NCBI RefSeq assembly: GCF_039566955.1
Contig: NZ_CP154796.1
Coordinates: 3,472,001-3,536,000 of the forward strand
Origin: Micromonospora sp. DSM 45708
Lineage (GTDB): Bacteria > Actinomycetota > Actinomycetes > Mycobacteriales > Micromonosporaceae
Length of the DNA: 64,000 nt
Reading direction: 5' to 3'
This document shows positions 55,767 to 64,000 of the stretch, one piece after another. The notes beneath the pieces are model-generated. The model saw only the letters and a program-made list of their open reading frames with translations. It made no database searches and was not told where the DNA came from. The translations under genes were made by a program, and so were the position numbers. Positions within the stretch are counted from its first letter, which is position 1. Each line of letters begins with the position of its first letter.

Positions 55767-57500
55767 TCAGAGCGAGACGATCGCCGCGCTCTCCGCCGGC
55801 AGCTCGATGCCGCCGCGCATCACCGTGGCGCCCTCGGATGTGGCCAGCAGCACCCGGCGTACCGCCCCGGGCAGGTTCACCCGCTGCGGTCGCTCCGCCA
55901 GGTTGGCCACCACCAGCGTGTCGCCGCGCTGCACCACCAGGAACTGGTCGCCGTGGCGCACCTCGACCCGGTGCAGCCGCGGGTCGGACAGGTCGGGGCA
56001 CGACTTGCGCAGCGCGATCAGCCGCCGGTGGAACTCGTACATCTCGCGGTGGTCGGGCTTGTCCAGCTCGGCCCAGTCCAGCCGGGACCGCAGGAACGTC
56101 TGCGGGTCCTGCGGGTCGGGCACGTCGTCGGTGGCCCATCCGTGGCCGGCGAACTCGCGCCGGCGGCCGGTGGCGACCGCGACCGCCAGCTCCGGCTCCG
56201 GGTGGCTGGTGAAGAACTGCCACGGCGTGGTCGCGGCCCACTCCTCCCCCATGAACAGCATCGGGGTGAACGGCGCGGTCATCAGCAGCGTGGCGCCGAC
56301 CCGCAGCATCCCGGTCGAGAGCGTGGCGGAGATCCGGTCGCCGGTGGCCCGGTTGCCGATCTGGTCGTGGTTCTGGAGGTAGGCGACGAACCGGTGGCCG
56401 GGCGTGCGCTGCCGGTCGACCGCGCGGCCGTGGCTGCGGTTGCGGAAGCTCGACCAGGTGCCGGCGTGGAAGAACGCGCCCGTCAACACGTCGGTGAGGC
56501 ATTCCAGCGAGCCGAAGTCGCCGTAGTAGCCCTGCCGCTCGCCGGTGAGCAGCGTGTGCAGCGCGTGGTGGGCGTCGTCGTTCCACTGGGCGTGCAGGCC
56601 GTACCCGCCGGCCTCGCGCGGCGTGATCAGCGTCGGGTCGTTCAGGTCGGACTCCGCGATCAGCGACAGCGGCCGGCCCAGCGCGGTCGACAGCGACTCG
56701 ACCTCGGTGGCCACCTCCGCCAGCCAGTGGATGGCGCGGCCGTCGGGCATCGCGTGCACGGCGTCCAGCCGCAGCCCGTCGACGTGGTAGTCGCGCAGCC
56801 ACATGCGCACGCTGTCGACGATGTAGCGGCGGACGCCGTCGGAGTGCGCGCCGTCGAGGTTTACCGTGCGACCCCAGGTGTTGCTCTGCTCGGTGAGGTA
56901 CGGCGCGAAGCGCGGCGCGTAGGCCCCGGAGGGCCCGAAATGGTTGTAGACGACGTCGAGGATCACCCCCAGCCCTCGGGCGTGGGCGGCGTCCACGAAG
57001 CGTTTCAGCCCGTCCGGCCCGCCGTAGGGCTCGTGCGGCGCGTACCAGCAGACGCCGTCGTAGCCCCAGTTGTGCTCGCCGTTGAACGCGTTGACCGGCA
57101 GCAGCTCGACCAGGTCGACGCCGAGCTCCACCAGGTGGTCGAGCTTGGCGATCGCGCCGTCGAACGTGCCCTCCGGGGTGAACGTGCCGATGTGCAGCTC
57201 GTACAGCACGCTGCCGGGCAACTGCCGGCCGGTCCACGCGATGTCGGTCCAGGCGAACGCCGCGTGGTCGTACACCCGGCTGGGGCCGTGCACGCCGGCC
57301 GGCTGCCAGGCCGACCGGGGGTCCGGCAGCGCCTGCTCGTCGTCGTCGAGCAGAAACGCGTAGTCGGTGCCCGGCCCGGCGTCCGGCGCCTCGACCCGCC
57401 ACCAGCCGTCCCGCGCGGGACGCATGTCATGGTCGGCCACGCCGGGCAGGCGCAACCGCACCCGGGCAGCCTCGGGCGCCCACACCGTGAACTCGGTCAT
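55767..57500 (-). CDS. treZ: TreZ, malto-oligosyltrehalose trehalohydrolase
   Basis: A 577-aa GH13 enzyme that releases trehalose from maltooligosyl trehalose. The N-terminal E-set domain (MTEFTVWAPEAARVRLRLPG) is typical; catalytic residues are seen in DGLRLDAVHAM (nucleophile Asp), LIAESDLNDP (acid Glu) and VAYLQNHDQIGNRA (third Asp). LPVNAFNGEHNWGYDGVCWY is the TreZ form of region I. It is the last gene of glgX-treY-treZ and overlaps treY by 4 bp (ATGA). The last residues end in a beta C-domain. Confidence 0.95.
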   Translation of the reverse strand: MTEFTVWAPEAARVRLRLPGVADHDMRPARDGWWRVEAPDAGPGTDYAFLLDDDEQALPDPRSAWQPAGVHGPSRVYDHAAFAWTDIAWTGRQLPGSVLYELHIGTFTPEGTFDGAIAKLDHLVELGVDLVELLPVNAFNGEHNWGYDGVCWYAPHEPYGGPDGLKRFVDAAHARGLGVILDVVYNHFGPSGAYAPRFAPYLTEQSNTWGRTVNLDGAHSDGVRRYIVDSVRMWLRDYHVDGLRLDAVHAMPDGRAIHWLAEVATEVESLSTALGRPLSLIAESDLNDPTLITPREAGGYGLHAQWNDDAHHALHTLLTGERQGYYGDFGSLECLTDVLTGAFFHAGTWSSFRNRSHGRAVDRQRTPGHRFVAYLQNHDQIGNRATGDRISATLSTGMLRVGATLLMTAPFTPMLFMGEEWAATTPWQFFTSHPEPELAVAVATGRRREFAGHGWATDDVPDPQDPQTFLRSRLDWAELDKPDHREMYEFHRRLIALRKSCPDLSDPRLHRVEVRHGDQFLVVQRGDTLVVANLAERPQRVNLPGAVRRVLLATSEGATVMRGGIELPAESAAIVSL

Positions 57501-59797
57501 GCGGCGGCCTCCACTGGGTCGGTGGGTGCGAGGAGGGCGACGGGACAGGTGCTCAGCAGATCATCCAGGAGCAGCTCCCCCCCACTGTAGACCCGGCCGG
57601 TGAACACGTCGGTCACCCGATGAACGGGAAGTGACAACGTCGTGCCCCGCCAGCCGCCGTCGCGGGCCAGCCGCACCGGCAGCCGGGTGGCCACCGCGAT
57701 CGCGCCGCCCCGGTCGAACGCCACCGCGTGCGCGGCGGCCGGGCCACGCGCCGGCACCGGCCGGTAGCCGGTGAACAGCTCCGGGCGGTCGCGGCGCAGC
57801 CGCAGCGTGCGGGAGACCACGAGCAGCTTGGCCGCGCCGTCCGCGGCCACCGCCGGCTGCCAGCCCGCGTCGAGCCGGGCCAGCAGCTCCCGGCGTACGG
57901 CGAAGTCGACCGGGCGGCGGTTGTCCGGGTCGACCAGGGAGTTCTCCCACAGCTCGGTGCCCTGGTAGGTGTCCGGAACGCCGGGCATGGCGAGCTGCAC
58001 CAGCTTCTGCCCGAGCGCGTTCGACCAGCCGGCCGGCGTGATCTCGTCGACGAACGCGGTGAGCTGGGCATGCAGCTCCGGGTCGTCGTACATCCGGTCG
58101 ACCAGGGCGTGCATCTCGTGCTCGAAGGTCGGGTCCGGGTCGGCCCAGCTCGTGCTGACCGAGGCCTCCCGGGCGGCCTTCTCGGCGTACCCGTGCAGCC
58201 GGTCCCGCTCGATCGGCCAGGCCCCGACGGCGGTCTGCCAGAGCAGGTGGGCCAGCGCCGGGTCGGCCAGCGGCGCCCGGGACATCCAGTCGGTGACCCG
58301 CTCCGCCCACCGGCCGGGCAGTTCGCTCAGCACCGCGAGCCGGGCCCGGACGTCCTCGCCGCGCTTGGTGTCGTGGGTGGAAAGCGCGGTCATGCTCGCC
58401 GGCCAGCGCACCTGGCGGGCGGTGGCGAACCGGTGCAGCTCGGCCGGCGGCACGCCGAAGTGGGCCGGGCTGCCGCCCACCTCGTTGAGCGCGACGAACC
58501 GGCTCCACCGGTAGTAGGCGGTGTCCTCCACGCCCTTGGCCATCACCGCGCCGGTCAACTGCGGGAACCGGGCGGCCAGCTCGTGACCGGGGTCCCGGAG
58601 CCGGGCGGTGACCTGGTCCAGCACGGCGGTCAGGTCGGGCCGGCGGCGGCCGGCCTCGCTGCGGGCGGCGGCCAGGTGCCGGGCCCCCTCCGGCGGGTAG
58701 CCGCGGTAGACCGGGAAGCAGGCGGCCAGCTCGGCCAGCGCGTCCCGGGTCTGCTCGGCGGGCAGCTCGGGCACGAGCGCGGCGAGGCGGGTCAGCTCGG
58801 CGGCGAGCAGCCGGGTGGCGGCCTCCCGCTTGGTGCCGTGGGTGAGGTCCTCCCAGGAGGTGTGCCGGCCGGTGAGCCGCCCGTCGAGCGCGGTGAAGTC
58901 CGGTTCGGCGTCCGGGTCGACGAAGAGACCGGACACGGCGGCCAGCGCGTCGTAGCCGGTGGTGCCGTCGACCGGCCAGTCCGGCAGGTCCTCGCCGTAC
59001 TCCAGGATCTTCTCCACCACCAGCCAGCGCTCCGGCGCGGCGGCGCGCAACCGGGCCAGGTAGCCGGCCGGGTCGCGCAGCCCGTCCGGGTGGTCCACCC
59101 GGATGCCGTCGACGTCCCCGGCGTCGGACCAGCGCAGGATCTCCGCGTGGGTGGCGTCGAAGACCGCCGGGTCCTCCACCCGCAGGCCGGCCAGGTCGGC
59201 GATGGCGAAGAACCGGCGGTACGTCAGCTCGGCGTCGCCGCGCCGCCAGTCCACCAGCTCGTAGTGCTGCCGGTCGTGCACCTCCCGGGGTGTGCCGTCG
59301 CCGGTGCCGTCCGCGATCGGGAAGCGGTGCTCGTGGTAGCGCAGCTCCCCGTCGACCAGCTTGAGGTCGTCGAGCGCGTCGGGGGCGTCGGCGAGCACCG
59401 GCAGCAGCAGTCGGCCGCGGTCCCAGTCGATGTCGAACCAGTCCGCGTACGCCGAGTCGCGCCCGGCCCGCAGCACGTCCCACCAGGCCGGGTTGGCCGC
59501 CGGTCGGGCGACCCCGGCGTGGTTGGGGACGATGTCCACGACCAGGCCGAGCCCGGCCGCGCGCAGCGCCCGGACCAGGCGCTGCCGGGCCGCCTCGCCG
59601 CCCAGTTCCGGGTTGACCGCGCGGTGGTCGACCACGTCGTAGCCGTGCTGCGAGCCGGGGGTGGCGGTGAGCAGTGGCGCGGTGTAGAGGTGGGTGACGC
59701 CGAGCGCGGTCAGGTAGTCGGTCAGCTCGGCGGTGGCGTCCAGGTCGAAGCCGGGGCGCACCTGCACCCGGTAGGTCGAACGGGGGGTGTCGGGCAT
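57497..59797 (-). CDS. treY: TreY, maltooligosyl trehalose synthase
   Basis: A 766-aa GH13 enzyme that turns the reducing-end alpha-1,4 bond of maltodextrin into alpha-1,1. Start STYRVQVRPGFDLDATAELT and YTAPLLTATPGSQHGYDVVD are TreY hallmarks, VVDIVPNHAGV is region I, DVDGIRVDHPDGLRDP the nucleophile region, LVVEKILEYGEDLP the Glu region, and ALSTHDTKRGEDVRARL the transition-state Asp region. PDTYQGTELWENSLVDPDNR closes the barrel. ATG at 59797; glgX ends 2 bp before it. Coupled to treZ. Confidence 0.95.
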   Translation of the reverse strand: MPDTPRSTYRVQVRPGFDLDATAELTDYLTALGVTHLYTAPLLTATPGSQHGYDVVDHRAVNPELGGEAARQRLVRALRAAGLGLVVDIVPNHAGVARPAANPAWWDVLRAGRDSAYADWFDIDWDRGRLLLPVLADAPDALDDLKLVDGELRYHEHRFPIADGTGDGTPREVHDRQHYELVDWRRGDAELTYRRFFAIADLAGLRVEDPAVFDATHAEILRWSDAGDVDGIRVDHPDGLRDPAGYLARLRAAAPERWLVVEKILEYGEDLPDWPVDGTTGYDALAAVSGLFVDPDAEPDFTALDGRLTGRHTSWEDLTHGTKREAATRLLAAELTRLAALVPELPAEQTRDALAELAACFPVYRGYPPEGARHLAAARSEAGRRRPDLTAVLDQVTARLRDPGHELAARFPQLTGAVMAKGVEDTAYYRWSRFVALNEVGGSPAHFGVPPAELHRFATARQVRWPASMTALSTHDTKRGEDVRARLAVLSELPGRWAERVTDWMSRAPLADPALAHLLWQTAVGAWPIERDRLHGYAEKAAREASVSTSWADPDPTFEHEMHALVDRMYDDPELHAQLTAFVDEITPAGWSNALGQKLVQLAMPGVPDTYQGTELWENSLVDPDNRRPVDFAVRRELLARLDAGWQPAVAADGAAKLLVVSRTLRLRRDRPELFTGYRPVPARGPAAAHAVAFDRGGAIAVATRLPVRLARDGGWRGTTLSLPVHRVTDVFTGRVYSGGELLLDDLLSTCPVALLAPTDPVEAAA

Positions 59798-59799
59798 GG

Positions 59800-61920
<2,121 letters not shown>

Positions 61921-62213
61921 GTCGCTCCTTCGGCCCATGATCGTCAGCGCGCCGGACGGGCGGCCGGCGCGCACGCCGTTGATGCCCCGCCGTCCCCGCC
62001 GCCAATCCACCCGTTCGGACGGTAACCGAAAGGTTCGGGTGTCGTCCGTCACGATCGACCGTTTCGAGATGCGGCGTCGCGCCGGATGCACTTTCCTTGA
62101 CCGCGGACGCGTGCCCGCGCGTGTCCACCCGGCCGCTCGGCCACTCCCCACCACCCGCCCACCGCCGCCACCGATGCCGGCGTGTCCCACCCTGCACGGA
62201 CGGAGATCGACAC
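61921..62213. other. Divergent promoter region of glgX and the GT4 gene
   Basis: 293 bp without a gene. It holds a small inverted repeat aacc-gaaa-ggtt (about 62026-62037) near its middle and must contain both promoters. No exact GTTT-N15/16-GGGTA motif was found. Confidence 0.55.
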
Positions 62214-63611
62214 GTGACCACTCTGCGGGTCGGCGCGCAGACCGCCACCGCGACGGACCGGCTCCACCGGCCCACCCTCACCTCCCGACCGACCGCGCCG
62301 CCGCAGCCCGGCGTCGCGCCCCGGAAGCGGCGCATCCTGATGCTGTCGTGGGAGTACCCGCCGGTGCTCGTCGGTGGCCTCGGCCGCCACGTGCACGCGC
62401 TCTCCGTCGCCCTGGCCGCCGCCGGGCACGAGGTCACCGTGGTCACCCGGCACGCCGAGGGCGCGCCGCTGGAGGAGTACGCCGACGGCGTACGCGTCGT
62501 CCGCGCCGCCGAGGACCCGGTCACGTTCCCGCTCGCCACCGGGTCGCTGCTGGCCTGGACCATGGCGTTCAACCACACGCTCACCCGGGCCGCCCTGCGC
62601 GCCGCCGAGTCCGGCACGTACGACGTGATCCACGCCCACGACTGGCTCGTCGCGCACACCGCCATGACGCTGCGCGAGCACCTGGACGTGCCGCTGGTGA
62701 CCACCATCCACGCCACCGAGGCGGGCCGGCACCAGGGCTGGCTGCCCGAGGAGATGAACCGCACCATCCACGGCGTCGAGCAGTGGCTGGCCAGCGAGTC
62801 CGGCCGGGTGATCGTCTGCTCCGGCTACATGCGCGACGAGGTCGGCGCGTTGTTCGGCGTGGACCGGTCCCGGGTCGACGTGGTCCCCAACGGCGTCGAG
62901 CCGCACCGCTGGCGGGTGCCCGCCTCGGCGGTCGCCGCAGCCCGGGCCCGCTTCGCCGCCGACGGGCCGCTTGTCACGTTCGCCGGTCGGCTCGTCTACG
63001 AGAAGGGCGTGCAGCACCTGCTGGCCGGGCTGCCCCGGCTGCGGGACCGGCACCCCGGGCTGCGCGCGGTGATCATCGGCGACGGGCCGTACAAGGCGGA
63101 GCTGGAGTCCGAGGTGCAGCGGCTCGGGTTGGGCGGCACGGTCAGCATGCCCGGGTTCCTCGGCGGCACCGACCTGCCCGCCGTGATGGCCGCCTCGGAC
63201 TGCTTCGCGGTGCCCAGCATCTACGAGCCGTTCGGCATGGTCGCGCTGGAGGGCGCCGCCGCGGGCGCGCCGCTGGCGGTGTCGCGTACCGGCGGGTTGG
63301 CCGAGATCGTCGAGCCGGGCGTCACCGGGATGACGTTCGCCCCGCAGGACCCGGACGGGCTGGCCGAGGCGGTGCACGCGCTGCTCTCCGACACCGACCG
63401 GGCCCGTGCGCTGGCCCGACGCGCCCGCGCCATGGTGCACGAGCGGTACGGCTGGTCGGCCATCGCGTCCCGCACCGCCGCCGGGTACGCCGCCGCCATC
63501 GCCCAGGACGCCGCGTTCACCGCGAATCGGGCCGAGCAGCGGATGGCCCTCGGCCGGTCCCGGCCCGTCCTGCCCGAAGGCAACCTGCTCGCGACCGCCG
63601 GCCTGCGCTGA
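62214..63611 (+). CDS. GT4-family glycosyltransferase, glycogen synthase-like
   Basis: A 465-aa GT-B enzyme. After a 38-residue Pro/Arg-rich lead comes RRILMLSWEYPPVLVGGLGRH (about 39-59), the form used by actinobacterial GlgM/GlgA-type glycogen or maltose-1-phosphate synthases. LVTFAGRLVYEKGVQHLLAG (about 255-274), VPSIYEPFGMVALEGAAAG and LAVSRTGGLAEIVEPG form the ADP-sugar side with the Glu pair. Divergence from glgX-treYZ supports a role in alpha-glucan synthesis. GTG at 62214. Confidence 0.87.
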   Translation: MTTLRVGAQTATATDRLHRPTLTSRPTAPPQPGVAPRKRRILMLSWEYPPVLVGGLGRHVHALSVALAAAGHEVTVVTRHAEGAPLEEYADGVRVVRAAEDPVTFPLATGSLLAWTMAFNHTLTRAALRAAESGTYDVIHAHDWLVAHTAMTLREHLDVPLVTTIHATEAGRHQGWLPEEMNRTIHGVEQWLASESGRVIVCSGYMRDEVGALFGVDRSRVDVVPNGVEPHRWRVPASAVAAARARFAADGPLVTFAGRLVYEKGVQHLLAGLPRLRDRHPGLRAVIIGDGPYKAELESEVQRLGLGGTVSMPGFLGGTDLPAVMAASDCFAVPSIYEPFGMVALEGAAAGAPLAVSRTGGLAEIVEPGVTGMTFAPQDPDGLAEAVHALLSDTDRARALARRARAMVHERYGWSAIASRTAAGYAAAIAQDAAFTANRAEQRMALGRSRPVLPEGNLLATAGLR

Positions 63612-63620
63612 GTCCGGACC

Positions 63621-63660
63621 ACGACGGCCGCCGACCCCGCGTGGGGGCGGCGGCCGTCGT
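63621..63660. terminator. Terminator hairpin after the GT4 gene
   Basis: acgacggccgccgacccc (63621-63638) pairs with gggggcggcggccgtcgt (63643-63660), 18 bp with one mismatch and a 4-base loop. It separates convergent stops at 63611 and 63666. Confidence 0.88.
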
Positions 63661-63665
63661 CACGG

Positions 63666-64000
63666 TCAGCCCGCTCGCTGGTCGTGCGGCACGGTGACGG
63701 TCACCGTGCAGCCGACCGGCCGGCCGATCTCGTCGTGGCCCGCGTACCGCAGGGTGTAGACCCGGTCCCCGCCGCCGCCGGGTCGTTCCGCGCGGAGCCG
63801 GCCGGTGGTGCCCGGCGTGCCGGCGACGAAGCCCTCGATGTCGGCGCCGCCGCCGGTCACCTCGGCCAGGGTCAGGGCGTACGGCCCGAGCACCCCGTCG
63901 GGCAGGTCCACCGACACGGCGACGTCCACCATCCGGTGGTCGGGCGGCCACAGCACCGGCCGGTCCACCGCGCAGTCCAGGGCGCGGGTGGGCACCGGCT
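63666..64000 (-). CDS. C-terminal part of an Ig/HYR-like domain protein (5' end outside window)
   Basis: About 111 C-terminal residues are visible, and the frame remains open to the window edge. LDCAVDRPVLWPPDHRMVDV is typical of the LWPPNHxMV motif of secreted HYR/Ig-like repeat proteins; GPYALTLAEVTGGGADIEGF and YTLRYAGHDEIGRPVGCTVT follow as beta strands. It is probably an extracellular or surface protein. A GTG at 63995 could start a short protein, but the motif suggests a longer one. Confidence 0.65.
   Translation of the reverse strand, partial: PVPTRALDCAVDRPVLWPPDHRMVDVAVSVDLPDGVLGPYALTLAEVTGGGADIEGFVAGTPGTTGRLRAERPGGGGDRVYTLRYAGHDEIGRPVGCTVTVTVPHDQRAG

Noticed and set aside
61921-62190. 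N-terminal extension of GlgX upstream of 61920
   Set aside because: The upstream codons look non-coding, and a gaaggag Shine-Dalgarno stands right before ATG 61920.

Overview
The window is 64 kb of very GC-rich (roughly 73%) DNA with dense genes, strong G/C third-position bias, many GTG starts and many 4 or 8 bp ATGA/GTGA-type overlaps. It reads as the chromosome of a filamentous actinomycete. The mycothiol ligase mshC with its SCO1664 / DUF3090 / histidine-phosphatase / uppP neighbours, a glucosyl-3-phosphoglycerate synthase, SecA2, an F420-type oxidoreductase and a SigB/F-family sigma factor point to Actinomycetes. Family make-up and the dispersed intergenic palindromes suggest Micromonosporaceae (Micromonospora-like); the genus is inference. 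No tRNA, rRNA, CRISPR array, transposase or prophage gene was seen.

Layout. 1-10.5 kb: a truncated GntR-family regulator, the conserved mshC block, a secreted lysozyme-like protein, uppP with an F420-type oxidoreductase, an aldo/keto reductase whose catalytic Tyr is Phe, and an M20 peptidase. 10.6-16.2 kb: a hemerythrin protein, a LysR regulator, small acidic proteins and a second Clp-type AAA+ unfoldase. 16.4-20.9 kb: a tight four-gene operon of two helical-hairpin proteins, an FtsK/EccC-like ATPase and a coiled-coil membrane protein, which looks like a minimal, undescribed type VII-secretion-like system. 21.0-22.7 kb: a JmjC/cupin hydroxylase gene directly behind a 100-aa peptide made of a short leader plus four 21-residue repeats, which looks like a multi-core RiPP (ribosomally made, modified peptide) cassette. 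22.8-31.5 kb: small stress genes (DUF2267, TraR/DksA, two receiver-less OmpR-type winged-helix paralogues, rhodanese plus cysteine dioxygenase, DUF2231, GAF-ANTAR). 31.6-41.8 kb: SecA2, an ABC exporter, a sugar-oxidoreductase pair divergent from gpgS and a GT4 glycosyltransferase, a perfect 21-bp minisatellite, and a STAS-HATPase fusion. 41.9-54 kb: an orphan ctaD, a sigma factor fused to a STAS domain, a CDGSH protein, a heme-oxygenase-like diiron protein, a ThDP enzyme, an eRF1-like protein and a glutamate-cysteine ligase-like protein. 54-55.7 kb: a decayed regulator. 55.7-63.6 kb: the glgX(treX)-treY-treZ operon divergent from a GT4/glycogen-synthase-like gene.

Unifying signal. Reading the upstream regions by eye finds repeated GTTT (or GTTA)-N15/16-GGGTA motifs, the promoter form known for actinobacterial SigB/SigF-type sigma factors. 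They precede the hemerythrin, Clp, repeat-peptide/cupin, TraR/DksA, DUF2231, ANTAR and STAS-HATPase genes and ctaD. Weaker versions precede the CDGSH, diiron-enzyme, eRF1-like and 471-aa unknown genes. A matching sigma factor, an ANTAR antiterminator and a partner-switch-type protein all lie in the window, so much of it looks like one general-stress regulon.
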